Made by a program: the position numbers and the translations under genes. The notes under the pieces were generated by a model. The model did not search any database, had not been told where the DNA came from, and saw only the letters and a program-made list of their open reading frames with translations. A stretch of DNA of 51,429 nt from a bacterium (lineage in GTDB: Bacteria > Vulcanimicrobiota > Vulcanimicrobiia > Eremiobacterales > Eremiobacteraceae). Every line of letters begins with the position of its first letter. Positions within the stretch are counted from its first letter, which is position 1. The DNA is taken from assembly GCA_902812405.1 (NCBI GenBank), contig CADDZI010000012.1, positions 1 to 51,429 on the forward strand, read 5' to 3'. Below, in pieces: positions 18,266 to 26,852 of the stretch.

Positions 18266-18792
18266 CGGCTCATGTTCTCCATCGGGGTAGGCCGTTCCCC
18301 GACGGCTGTTGCGACGCGCAGGGGACGAATCTCCCAGACCTGCGACACAGGATTGGCCAGGAGGACCTGACACGCCCAGGCCAGGCGCTGCGGACCGGCC
18401 GGGCCGCCGCTGTCGGCCAGACGCCAGCCGACCGCCCGCGCAAGCGCGTGCAGAGACGTCAGACCAAACGTCGTGCGCAAAAGCCCGACCAAGCGTGTGT
18501 TGTCTTCCTCCTTATCGCGGACCAGCGCCTCCCAGGTACGGGGTTGACGCACGGGGGCGTCCGCCGTCGCATAGCTCAAGCGATGTTTGTTGGGGTTGAA
18601 GAGGATCTCCGCGTGCCGCACGCTTCGGGCGACAGCCTCCGGCGAGGCGGCATCCTCGACCTCCAGCAGCACGTGGTCCGCCCGCTCCACGCGCGTCAGC
18701 TCGGGGTAGCCCAGTTCCTGCAGCGTGCGCAGAACGGTAAAGGCCGTGTTATCGGGCACGGTGAGTTCGATGAGGATGTCTATCTGCCGCAT
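18262..18792 (-). CDS. Two-lobed PurS-like protein (candidate FGAM synthase small subunit)
   Basis: A 176-residue protein from ATG 18792; the frame is open to a start at 18858, but those 22 codons lie in a duplicated noncoding segment. Residues 1-75 look like a ferredoxin-type half ending AEILFNPNKHRLSY. Residues 85-158 form a second half ending CQVLLANPVSQVWEI, which closely resembles the tail of ordinary PurS (LLANPVIEDY...). PurS is normally about 80 residues and bridges PurL and PurQ as a dimer. A fused tandem PurS would explain the size. The window has short PurL and separate PurQ, which need a PurS, and no other candidate is visible. Its stop overlaps the purP start. The assignment is inference from the tail motif and context. 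Confidence 0.6.
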   Translation of the reverse strand: MRQIDILIELTVPDNTAFTVLRTLQELGYPELTRVERADHVLLEVEDAASPEAVARSVRHAEILFNPNKHRLSYATADAPVRQPRTWEALVRDKEEDNTRLVGLLRTTFGLTSLHALARAVGWRLADSGGPAGPQRLAWACQVLLANPVSQVWEIRPLRVATAVGERPTPMENMSR

Positions 18793-18795
18793 GCT

Positions 18796-18896
18796 ATCGA
18801 TGAGGGCACGGTGGCTTGACACCACCGCCACGGCAGAGGGAAGGTCATTTCGGCGCACCCTCGCAAATCGATGAGGGCAAGGTGGCTTGACACCAC
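18796..18896. repeat. Direct repeat of about 30 bp upstream of the PurS-like gene
   Basis: A 30-bp sequence that begins ATCGATGAGGGCA and continues GGTGGCTTGACACCAC occurs at 18796-18825 and again at 18867-18896, 71 bp apart, with one mismatch. Both copies lie in the gap between the symporter stop (18910) and the probable start of the PurS-like gene (18792). Each contains a short dyad, GTGG and CCAC around a 7-nt loop, so they may be a duplicated operator or RNA element. Confidence 0.75.
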
Positions 18897-18909
18897 GGCG
18901 ACAGGTGCT

Positions 18910-20475
18910 TCACGCGCCCGCCCCCGACGCCGCGGGTACGGGTGCGGCGCCGGCGGGCTCTTCTTCGTAGTCTGCAGGCGTGGTGCGGTCGGTGCCGCGG
19001 CGCGCACCCGTGCGGTCACAGACAGGGGTGAGAGCGGCCGCCACGGCGAGGTTAAGGACAAACGCATACAAGGCGGCAAAGCCGGGCACGACGTGAACTC
19101 CGATGTGAAGCGGATAGACGGCGCGGAAACCGGTGACGGCCGGCATGTACGTGGCTGCCGCCATTCCGACGAGCCACCCCGCAAAGAGCGCCCTGCGGTG
19201 GAACCAGCGCGTGTAGAGGCCGCCGACAATCGCCGGCAGGGTCTGCAGGATCCATCCGCCCGCAAAGAGCTGAAAGTTGATCGCGTACTCGGTGGGCAGC
19301 CCGATCACGAACAGGAGGGCACCCAGCTTGACCACCAGCGACGCGAGCTTGGCCTGGGCGCACTCCTGGGCGGGCGTACAGCCCGGCCTGAGGTATTCGC
19401 GATAGATCGTGCGCGTCCAGAGATTGGCGGCCGCGATAGACATAATGGCCGCCGGCACGAGTGCGCCGATCACGATGGCGGCAAAGCCCACGCCAGTGAA
19501 CCAGGGTGTAAACTCGGTTGCCAGCAGCTGGGGGACGACCGCATTCGGGTTGGCCGGTGACAGCCCGGCCGCTAAAGCCAGATAGCCGAAAGCGGCGATG
19601 AGGGCAAGCAGCAAGCTGTACGCCGGAAGCAGGACCATGTTGCGGCGGATAACCCCCGTGCCGGATGCACCCAAGAGACCTGTGAGCGAGTGCGGATACA
19701 TAAAGAGCGCAAGCGCCGACCCCAGGGCGAGGGTCGCGTACGCCGTGAAGTCCCCAGGCGCGAGCACAAGGCCGATCGGATGCGGGCGCTTGGCCAGGGC
19801 CTGGCCCGCGGCGGCAAAGACGCGCCCCCAGCCGCCCAGGTGCGCGGGAATGACGATCGTGGCAGCGATGACCGTCGCGTAGATCAGCACGTCTTTGACG
19901 ATCGCCACGAGCGCCGGAGCGCGCAGGCCGCCGCGGTACGTGTAGGCGGCCAGGATGGCAAAGGCAACGACGATGGGAAGATCACGCAAGGGCCCGGTCG
20001 TCGGAAAGCCCAGGCTGGCGATGACGACCTGCATGCCGACCAGCTGTAAGGCAATGTACGGCATGGTCGCAAGGATCCCGGTCGCTGCAACCGCCAGTTC
20101 CAGGCTGCGGCTGTCGTAGCGTTCGCGAATGAAGTCGGCGTACGTGATGTATCCTCGGCGGCGTGCGACGGTCCACAACCGCGGGCCGAAAACGAAGACC
20201 AGCGGATAGACAAGCGCTGTGTAGGGCAGCGCGAAGAATCCCAGCGGTCCCTGGCCGTACACGAGTGCCGGGACCGCGATAAATGTGTAGGCGGTGTAGA
20301 GATCGCCCCCGATCAAAAACCAGGAGACAAACGTTCCGAAGCGGCGCCCGGCCAGCGCCCACTCGTGCAGCAACGAGAGGTCGCCGCGACGCCAACGTTC
20401 CCCGGCAAATCCCAAGACCGACACCAGGCCGAAGAGCGCGAGGAACACGGCCAGGGTGGCCGCGTTGGGGTGCAT
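18910..20475 (-). CDS. Sodium:solute symporter (SSS family, MctP/PanF-like)
   Basis: A 521-residue membrane protein with about 13 hydrophobic helices. It shows the N-terminal layout of monocarboxylate/pantothenate-type SSS permeases: WALAGRRFGTFVSWFLIGGD, then YTAYTFIAVPALVYG, then RRRGYITYADFIRERYDS. The start is fixed at ATG 20475, which overlaps the stop of the small DUF3311 gene (ATGA). The frame runs on upstream but would enter that gene. A polar tail of about 45 residues follows the last helix. The substrate is unknown; family members move lactate, pyruvate, acetate or pantothenate. It interrupts the purine genes between purQ and the PurS-like gene. Confidence 0.88.
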   Translation of the reverse strand: MHPNAATLAVFLALFGLVSVLGFAGERWRRGDLSLLHEWALAGRRFGTFVSWFLIGGDLYTAYTFIAVPALVYGQGPLGFFALPYTALVYPLVFVFGPRLWTVARRRGYITYADFIRERYDSRSLELAVAATGILATMPYIALQLVGMQVVIASLGFPTTGPLRDLPIVVAFAILAAYTYRGGLRAPALVAIVKDVLIYATVIAATIVIPAHLGGWGRVFAAAGQALAKRPHPIGLVLAPGDFTAYATLALGSALALFMYPHSLTGLLGASGTGVIRRNMVLLPAYSLLLALIAAFGYLALAAGLSPANPNAVVPQLLATEFTPWFTGVGFAAIVIGALVPAAIMSIAAANLWTRTIYREYLRPGCTPAQECAQAKLASLVVKLGALLFVIGLPTEYAINFQLFAGGWILQTLPAIVGGLYTRWFHRRALFAGWLVGMAAATYMPAVTGFRAVYPLHIGVHVVPGFAALYAFVLNLAVAAALTPVCDRTGARRGTDRTTPADYEEEPAGAAPVPAASGAGA

Positions 20476-20681
20476 CACCGCTCCTCCGGGTTTCGCATCA
20501 ACCACGCCACGCAACCCGTCATGAGCCCGCTCAGTGCGATCCAGACAAATTGGTACCAGTAGAAAAAGGGGATGCCCGCTATAGTGGGGTCGTGGCGCGC
20601 GTACAGAGGGGGCCACAAGAGAGCCGCATACGGCAGCAACAGCAACCAGTACCAGTGGCGGGCATGCGGCCGCCTCAGCAT
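20475..20681 (-). CDS. Small DUF3311-type membrane protein, symporter partner
   Basis: A 68-residue protein with two hydrophobic segments (WYWLLLLPYAALLWPPLY and PFFYWYQFVWIALSGLMTG) separated by a short polar stretch. Such proteins typically sit just upstream of SSS symporters as an accessory subunit, as here, with a 4-bp ATGA overlap. The start at ATG 20681 is supported by a GGAGGAA Shine-Dalgarno; an upstream ATG at 20744 lacks one. The 195 bp between this gene and purQ hold nothing else that I recognise. Confidence 0.82.
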   Translation of the reverse strand: MLRRPHARHWYWLLLLPYAALLWPPLYARHDPTIAGIPFFYWYQFVWIALSGLMTGCVAWLMRNPEER

Positions 20682-20876
20682 CGTGTTTCCTCCGCACGGC
20701 ATTGGTTCACGCGCCGCCCCATCCCCGCCTCCGGGCTTGGCCACCCACCGGCGTCAAGGTTGCCCAGATCTGCGGTCACGCTGCACCAGTGCTGTCAGGC
20801 GCACATATGCCGGCCGCCCACGCCGGCCGACCCGGCGCCCAAGGTTCCCGTCCGGCGACGCCGGATCCGCCGCCTT

Positions 20877-21614
20877 TTAGGCGACAGCGCGCACAGCCGC
20901 CGCCAAAGCTGCGAAGACCGCGTGTGCGGCCGTCAAGCCCATAGGGTTGGCGTGCAACTCGGGGCGGGCAAAGGCCAGATTGTAATTCCAGGCGACACGT
21001 TCCGGATGGGGCATGAGAGCCAAAATGTTGCCCTCTTCGTTGCACACACCTGCTGCGTCGCACAGCGAGCCGTTGGGAGCACCGCCCACATAGCGAAAGA
21101 TGATGCGCCCCTGGCGTTCGAGCTGGTCGAAGGTCTGTCGGTCGCCCGTAAAACGGCCCTCGCCGTGCGCCATCGCCATCGGCACGCGGAGGCCGGCCGG
21201 CATGGCGGCCGTCAGCGCGCAGCGGGTGGGCGGTGCGGTCAGCTCGACCTCGACCAGGCGGCATTGAAAATGGCCCGCCGGCAAATTGCGGGCCAAGGCA
21301 ATCGGCCCCAAGAGCCCGGCTTCCGCCAGCATTTGGGCGCCATTGCAAATGCCCAGGACGAACTTCCCGCGTTGGGCCTCTTGGGCAATCACCCGGAGAC
21401 TCTGGGAGCGTGCGGCAATCGCCCCCGCCCGCACGCGGTCCTCGTGTGCAAAGCCGCCGGGCAAGACGTATGCGTCGAAGTTGCGCAGGTCGCCTTGGGG
21501 TTCGCTCCACAGAACGGGGCGGGCATCCATACCTGCCGCCCGGCAGGCATCTACGGTCTCTTCCTCCGAGTTCGTGCCTGGAAAAACCAGGACAGCAACC
21601 CTTGCCGCGCTCAC
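20877..21614 (-). CDS. purQ: FGAM synthase glutaminase subunit
   Basis: A 245-residue class I glutamine amidotransferase that supplies ammonia to PurL. It shows VLVFPGTNSEEE, the oxyanion region YVLPGGFAHEDRVRAGAIAA in part (LPGGFAHEDR), the nucleophile Cys in LGICNGAQMLAEAG and the His/Glu pair in MPHPERV. Length is typical of stand-alone PurQ. The start is GTG at 21614, overlapping the purL stop as GTGA. Usually purS sits beside purQL, but here it does not. Confidence 0.95.
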   Translation of the reverse strand: MSAARVAVLVFPGTNSEEETVDACRAAGMDARPVLWSEPQGDLRNFDAYVLPGGFAHEDRVRAGAIAARSQSLRVIAQEAQRGKFVLGICNGAQMLAEAGLLGPIALARNLPAGHFQCRLVEVELTAPPTRCALTAAMPAGLRVPMAMAHGEGRFTGDRQTFDQLERQGRIIFRYVGGAPNGSLCDAAGVCNEEGNILALMPHPERVAWNYNLAFARPELHANPMGLTAAHAVFAALAAAVRAVA

Positions 21615-23965
21615 GCGTACAGGTCCTCAAGCGGCTTGCGCCAGGCGGCGGCGAGCTCGGCAATCCTCAGCCGGCAGACCTGGTCTATGGCAAGCCATTC
21701 CCCGCCCGTCGTCCCCAGCCGGTGCAGCGCCGCTGTGTGCCGTGCGGCCAGGCTTTCAAAGTCGCTGCTCGCGTGTGCCGGCACGGAGACGACGAATCCT
21801 CCGCTTTCCCCGAATAGGGCCCGCGCGAGATCCACGCCGGGCGCCCACTGGGCGGGAGCAGCAAGCCGAGCACCAATCGCCCCCTTACCGTCCGGGCCAA
21901 AGCACATCTCGGCCACGCACGCCAACAGGCCGCCGTCGGAAACGTCGTGCGCCGCGCTCACGATGCCGGCTTGAATGCCGTGCACGACGGTTGCAATGTC
22001 GGCATTGATCTGCGCGTAGTCGAGAGACGGCAGCGGACCGGGCTGCGCCGCCGCCAGCACTTCGGCCAGAACCGCTCCGCCCAAACTGGCGGGGAACGAT
22101 CCCACCAAGTACAGCACCTCGCCGGCGGTATGCACCTGCATGCCCACCGTTCGGCTGACGTCGTCAATGCGCCCCAGACAAGCTACGATGGCGGACGGCA
22201 CGACGGACGCGCCGGAAGCGGATTGATTGTACAGGCTGACGTTGCCGCTGACAAACGGCAGGCCCGTTGGCGAGCTGACGGTGAGACCACGCGCCGCTTC
22301 CGCCAAGCCCTCAACGCCTTCGGCCAAAGCCCGGTAGGCTATGGGATTCTCCGGATTGCCGTAGTTGAGGCAATCGGTGAGACCAATAGGCCATGCGCCA
22401 ACGGCCGCAACGTTGCGGACGGCTTCCACGACAGCATGGGCGGCAGCCAGGCGCGGGTCGAGAGCGGCATAGCGAGGGTTGCCGTCCACGGCGAGCGCCA
22501 GTGCCAACCGCGCGCCGCGCTTTACGAGCAGGACACCCGCGTCCGCATAGCCCGCCGGAAGGGCGGTCGCACCGCGCACGAACGTGTCGTAGTGCTCGAC
22601 AAGCGGCCGGCGGCAGCAGACATCGGGATGTGCCAGTACGTGAAGAAGCGCGTCGCCGGCGTCGGGCACGTGTAGTGGCACATACGGCAAAGGTGCAGGG
22701 GGTGGCGGACCAAGGGTCAACCGGCGGCGGGGAGCCTGCGTCAGGGCTTCAATCGGCAGGTCGCACACGGCGCAGCCGCCGCTGCGTGCGATGTAGCGAC
22801 GCTCGCGCGTGACCTTCCCGATCACGGCCGCCCGTGCGTTTGCGGCAACCTCGGGCAGCGTAAAGACCTCGTTGTAGATCGCGAGCAGACGCGGTGTGAA
22901 CGATGTCGGCACCGCCCACAGCATCCGTTCCTGCGTTTCGGCCAGCGCAACGACAAAGGGAGGCAGGTTGGGCACAGCCCGCGGCACGGCATCCAGGTCG
23001 ATCTGCGCCCCGAACCCGCCCGCGGCGCACAATTCCGCCGAACTCCCCAAGATGCCGCCCGCACCCAGGTCTTTGAAGCCAACCTGGAGGCCGCTCGCAT
23101 GGATCTCGTCGAAGGCCGCGTAGCTGGCCCGCATGATGACGTTTTCGAGAAACGGGTCGGGAACTTGGACTGCACTCTTGTTGACGTTGGCTTGGGCGGC
23201 ATCCAGCGTCAGCGAGGCGAAGGCGGCGCCGCCAAACCCGGAGGCATCGGTCGCCTTGCCGACGAGGACCAGGTCGTACCCTTCGCCACCGGGCGGCACT
23301 CGGCTGGGGAGAATGCGCTCACGTTCGACGATCCCGACGGCGACGACGTTGACGAGACAATTCTCGGCATAGGAAGGATGAAAGTACACGTCGCCCGCCA
23401 GGTTGGGTACGCCCACCGCGTTGCCGTAGGCGGCGACGCCTTCGACGGCGGCACGCGCCACGTAGGCGGGGTGAGTGCCGGGCTTCGGCGGCCCGAAGCG
23501 CAGCGGGTCCGCGCAGGCGACGACCTTAGCGCCCATGCACAGGACGTCACGCAAAATCCCCCCCACCCCCGTCGCCGCGCCTTCAAACGGCACGACTTGG
23601 GAAGGGTGGTTGTGGCTCTCGTGGGCGATGACCGCACAGTACTCGACACCGTCTATTGCGCCCAGGCGCAGGATGCCCGCATCCTCGCCGACCGGCACGA
23701 CGACGTCCGGCCCCTGGGTCGGCAGGCGCGCGAGCAGCGCGCGGCTGCTTTTGTAGGAGCAATGTTCGCTCCATTGGATTGCGAAGGCGTGTGCTTCCGC
23801 GCGCGTCGGATCGCGGCCTAACCGTTCGCGGATAACGCGCAGCTCGTCCGGGGTGAGCGCAAGCGCCTCGCTCGCGGCGAGGCGCTTGAGATCGTCGTCG
23901 CTGCCCGACAGCGCGAGCACCTGCGCGGCGTGCGCGACCGGGTCGAAGGTTCCGGCAGGCGTCAC
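21611..23965 (-). CDS. purL: FGAM synthase large subunit (small-type PurL)
   Basis: A 784-residue subunit of the PurL/Q/S complex that converts FGAR to FGAM with ATP. It has WSEHCSYKSSRALL, HESHNHPSQVVPFEGAATG, GGILRDVLCMGA, KDLGAGG, DCLNYGNPENP and AHDVSDGGLLACVAEM. It lacks the fused glutaminase domain of the approximately 1300-residue large type, so it depends on PurQ and a PurS. The GTG start overlaps the purC-purE stop (GTGA) and the stop overlaps purQ. Confidence 0.96.
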   Translation of the reverse strand: MTPAGTFDPVAHAAQVLALSGSDDDLKRLAASEALALTPDELRVIRERLGRDPTRAEAHAFAIQWSEHCSYKSSRALLARLPTQGPDVVVPVGEDAGILRLGAIDGVEYCAVIAHESHNHPSQVVPFEGAATGVGGILRDVLCMGAKVVACADPLRFGPPKPGTHPAYVARAAVEGVAAYGNAVGVPNLAGDVYFHPSYAENCLVNVVAVGIVERERILPSRVPPGGEGYDLVLVGKATDASGFGGAAFASLTLDAAQANVNKSAVQVPDPFLENVIMRASYAAFDEIHASGLQVGFKDLGAGGILGSSAELCAAGGFGAQIDLDAVPRAVPNLPPFVVALAETQERMLWAVPTSFTPRLLAIYNEVFTLPEVAANARAAVIGKVTRERRYIARSGGCAVCDLPIEALTQAPRRRLTLGPPPPAPLPYVPLHVPDAGDALLHVLAHPDVCCRRPLVEHYDTFVRGATALPAGYADAGVLLVKRGARLALALAVDGNPRYAALDPRLAAAHAVVEAVRNVAAVGAWPIGLTDCLNYGNPENPIAYRALAEGVEGLAEAARGLTVSSPTGLPFVSGNVSLYNQSASGASVVPSAIVACLGRIDDVSRTVGMQVHTAGEVLYLVGSFPASLGGAVLAEVLAAAQPGPLPSLDYAQINADIATVVHGIQAGIVSAAHDVSDGGLLACVAEMCFGPDGKGAIGARLAAPAQWAPGVDLARALFGESGGFVVSVPAHASSDFESLAARHTAALHRLGTTGGEWLAIDQVCRLRIAELAAAWRKPLEDLYA

Positions 23966-25239
23966 GCCGATCCGGCTCTCCCGTTTTCCGTTGGGCCGTT
24001 CATCTTCGCGTCGGCATCGGTAATCTGAACCCGGTTGCGGTACTGCTTGACGACGACGCGTCCATAGATGACGGGGTCATCCGCCGCCAAAATCTTGGCG
24101 GCCGCCAGCGCCGCGTTCTCGGGTTCCAAAACGATGGTGCTCGCCACGCCCTTGGGCAATGCCAGACTCGAGATAACCTCCATCCCAGCCCAGGTCTGAC
24201 CCAACGGTGGACAGGCGATGACCGGATGTGCGGTTGCCGCGTCGACGAAGGCCGAGAGGGCGTTGCTGCGGCCGGCAATGGTGATGTACACCGGCCGGCC
24301 GAGCATGTTGTCGATCTGCTGGACCTTCTGCAGAGTGAAGAGAGGGGTTTTATGGGCCGAGGCGACGTGGCGGCGGACCGGAATGCCGTACTCGGCGAGT
24401 GCTTTCTCAACGCGCTCGGCGTGCTCAGCATCGGAGGTCGACCCCATGATGATGGCGGCAAAACCGCCGCTGCTCCGGCAGAAGCGCGCCACGCGCTCGG
24501 CGACTTCTTCGTACTTGGCCTTGACGCCGTCCAAATCGGCGGGCGTGGGAGTCGCGATGTTGCGGTAAATCTGCTTGTCGAGCATGAGCTGTTGATCGCC
24601 CGCCGGCCAGATGCGCCAGGAATCGTTGTCGATGACGTCGGCCAAGAGTATCTCGGTGCCGCCTCCCGGCCGCTGGGCTCGCCCGAATTCGACCTTGAGG
24701 TCGACGAGGAGCACGTCTTGCAGCTTCCAGGCGTGTGCCAGGATCTCGAAGATGAGCCGTGCGTAATCGCTCATGAGCTCAAGCTCGGCCGGGGTGGCGA
24801 CCTTCTCCTCGACAATCTGCTCGGCCGTGTACTGCGGGTCGTGGCGCGCGTCGTCCTTGAAGAAGTACTCGACGACGCGCGGGGCCAGCACGGTGCCGGA
24901 CTTCATGCCGGGGTTGCGCTTGAGGTAGGATCCCGCGGCGATGCCCCGGACAACAACCTCGATGGGGATCATCTCGCAGCGCCGCACGATCATTTCATTG
25001 TTGTCCTCGTCTTCGCCGCCGCCCAGAAAATGGGTCGGCAGACCGGCGGCATTGAGGAGGCGGAAGACGCGGCTTGTCGTCAGTGCCGCCAGGCGCCCCT
25101 TGCCGCTGATCGTGTGACGTTTGGCGCCGTCACCCGCCGTGATATTGTCCTGCTGCACGACAACCAGTGCGTCGGCACGCTCCGGGTGCACGTAGAGCAC
25201 CTTGGTCTTACCGCGGCCTACTTCAGCTCCCTTATTCAT
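23962..25239 (-). CDS. PurC-PurE fusion: SAICAR synthetase plus class II AIR carboxylase
   Basis: A 425-residue bifunctional protein. Residues 1-250 are SAICAR synthetase, with GRGKTKVLY, EMIPIEVVVRGIAAGSYLKR, DVLLVDLKVEFG and DVIDNDSWRIW. Residues 259-412 are an AIR carboxylase with GSTSDAEHAERV, SAHKTP (294-299), AGRSNALS and CPPL (343-346). The GRSN and CPPL signatures match the class II PurE of animal PAICS, which uses CO2 directly, rather than the AGGAAHL pattern of class I enzymes that need PurK. No purK is seen, which agrees. The start ATG 25239 has an AAGGAGT Shine-Dalgarno and lies 8 bp inside the end of purB. Domain order (C then E) also matches PAICS. Confidence 0.92.
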   Translation of the reverse strand: MNKGAEVGRGKTKVLYVHPERADALVVVQQDNITAGDGAKRHTISGKGRLAALTTSRVFRLLNAAGLPTHFLGGGEDEDNNEMIVRRCEMIPIEVVVRGIAAGSYLKRNPGMKSGTVLAPRVVEYFFKDDARHDPQYTAEQIVEEKVATPAELELMSDYARLIFEILAHAWKLQDVLLVDLKVEFGRAQRPGGGTEILLADVIDNDSWRIWPAGDQQLMLDKQIYRNIATPTPADLDGVKAKYEEVAERVARFCRSSGGFAAIIMGSTSDAEHAERVEKALAEYGIPVRRHVASAHKTPLFTLQKVQQIDNMLGRPVYITIAGRSNALSAFVDAATAHPVIACPPLGQTWAGMEVISSLALPKGVASTIVLEPENAALAAAKILAADDPVIYGRVVVKQYRNRVQITDADAKMNGPTENGRAGSA

Positions 25240-26761
25240 GCGACTCCTTTCCGCGAGGTTGGTGAGCTCCGTCGGCAGATTTGTGAGGTCTGTGAGGCGA
25301 GGGTCCCGGGCGCGCCGTTGCGGCTGCAGGGGCCACGGGGGTCGGAGAGGGGGTGGCCTGAGCAGCCTGCGCTCGGCCACACGCCGTGCGCAGCAATGAC
25401 GCAACTGTTCGTGCGCGCCTGCCGGCCAGACCTGTGTGTGCCGTGACCTGCATGGCACTCTCAAGGTCCTGAGGGCTCAGGTGCGCCATGATTGCCTTGT
25501 CCCCCGCGATGAGCGCCGCCAGCGGATTGGATTGCCCTTCTTCCACAGCCTGCCAGGCACGCAGAGAGAGCTCGCGCAGGCGTTCGTGGAGGGCTTGGCG
25601 ATCCGCCCCGCGCCGGGTGGCCGCCACCAAGACTGCCTCGGTGCATGCGAAGGGACCGAAGCGTTCCAGATTGCGCGCAATAGCGGCCTTGTCCACCCGC
25701 AGCCCGGTGACGACACGGTGCGCCAGCCTGACAATTTCATCGCATGCCAGAAAAGATTCCGGAATGATGGTGCGCCGGTTAGCCGAGTCGTCGAGCGTCC
25801 GTTCGAGCAGGTTGTCGGCCGCGTTGTGCCACGCGATCTGGGCGTGTGCCGCCACGATGCGCGCCAGTGACGTGATGCGCTCACATAAGATGGGGTTGCG
25901 TTTGAAGGGCATCGCCGAGGAGCCGACCTGTTTGCGCCCAAATGGTTCGCCCAACTCTCCAAAGGGGCTTGAGGCCAAAATGCGCACGTCAAATGCAAAC
26001 TTGGCGCAGGAAGCGGCCAGGCCGGCCAGCGTACTGAGAACCTTGTAGTCGAGCTTGCGTGGATACGTCTGGCCGCTGATCGGGACGGCATGCAGATCGA
26101 AAGCCGCCAAGACGTCGCTCTCCATTTCGTCTGAATCCAAGCCCGTTCCGCGAAGCAGCAGCTCGTAGGATACCGATGTTCCCACGGCGCCGCGCAGACC
26201 CTTGCCGGGCAGCCATCCGGCCAGGTGCTCCAGGTCTTCAAAGTCCAGCAGCACGTCGTGCGCCCACATCGCAAGGCGCATACCAAGGGTGATCGGTTCG
26301 GCGGCTTGCAGGTGCGTGTAGCCCATGGCGGGCAGGTCTGCGTACTCTTCGATCTTGTCCGCAAAAGCCTCGAGCAGGCTCCTCACGTTGGAGAGCAGCA
26401 TCCCAAGGGCGGCCTTCATGCGCGCCGTTTCGACGTTGTCCTCGATGTCCATGGAGGTGGCGCCCAAGTGGAGTTTGCCTCCGCCGACCGTTGCTTGCGA
26501 GGCGAAGACTCGAAGCTCGGCCATTAAATCGTGGCCGATCTCCGCTTCGATCGCCGCCGCCGCCTCAAGGTCCACCGCGTCCACGTGGCGGCGTATGTCG
26601 TCCAACTCCACCTCGCTGACCAGTCCGGCCTTGGCTTGCGCCTGTGCCAGGGCCAGCCACAGGCGCCGCCACATGCGGCGCTTGGTCTGCTCCGAGAAGA
26701 GAACACGCATTTCCGGGCGCCCGTAACGCCAGGAAAAAGGTGACTGATAGGTGTCGTTCAC
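25232..26761 (-). CDS. purB: Adenylosuccinate lyase
   Basis: A 509-residue member of the fumarase/aspartase superfamily that cleaves SAICAR to AICAR and adenylosuccinate to AMP. It has the flexible loop signature GSSAMPFKRNP, the catalytic-His region GYTHLQAAEPITLG and HLGATSMDIEDNVE. The start is GTG at 26761. The last 50 or so residues are a proline/alanine-rich, poorly conserved tail, so the enzyme is somewhat longer than the usual 430-470. The tail end overlaps the start of the purC-purE fusion by 8 bp. Confidence 0.96.
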   Translation of the reverse strand: MNDTYQSPFSWRYGRPEMRVLFSEQTKRRMWRRLWLALAQAQAKAGLVSEVELDDIRRHVDAVDLEAAAAIEAEIGHDLMAELRVFASQATVGGGKLHLGATSMDIEDNVETARMKAALGMLLSNVRSLLEAFADKIEEYADLPAMGYTHLQAAEPITLGMRLAMWAHDVLLDFEDLEHLAGWLPGKGLRGAVGTSVSYELLLRGTGLDSDEMESDVLAAFDLHAVPISGQTYPRKLDYKVLSTLAGLAASCAKFAFDVRILASSPFGELGEPFGRKQVGSSAMPFKRNPILCERITSLARIVAAHAQIAWHNAADNLLERTLDDSANRRTIIPESFLACDEIVRLAHRVVTGLRVDKAAIARNLERFGPFACTEAVLVAATRRGADRQALHERLRELSLRAWQAVEEGQSNPLAALIAGDKAIMAHLSPQDLESAMQVTAHTGLAGRRARTVASLLRTACGRAQAAQATPSPTPVAPAAATARPGPSPHRPHKSADGAHQPRGKESHE

Positions 26762-26827
26762 ACGAGGCTCTTCGTCGCCCTCTTTGGGTGATTCCCCCGC
26801 ATCCGAAGCCCCATGTGGAAGGTTGCG

Positions 26828-26852
26828 TCGGTCGCCTAAAGGCGGCCGCTAC
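26828..26852 (-). repeat. Single palindromic REP-like element at the holA 3-prime end
   Basis: On the minus strand it reads GTAGCGGCCGCC, TTTA, GGCGACCGA, a variant of the elements at 10.6, 38.0 and 51.4 kb. The arms differ from the main type but still pair, with one GU wobble. The TAG of its GTAGCGG arm is the stop codon of holA. It occupies most of the 87-bp gap before purB. Confidence 0.8.

Noticed and set aside
20283-21974. 563-codon plus-strand open frame across the symporter, purQ and purL
   Set aside because: It crosses three genes that have clear motifs on the other strand; its composition is typical of antisense GC-rich sequence.
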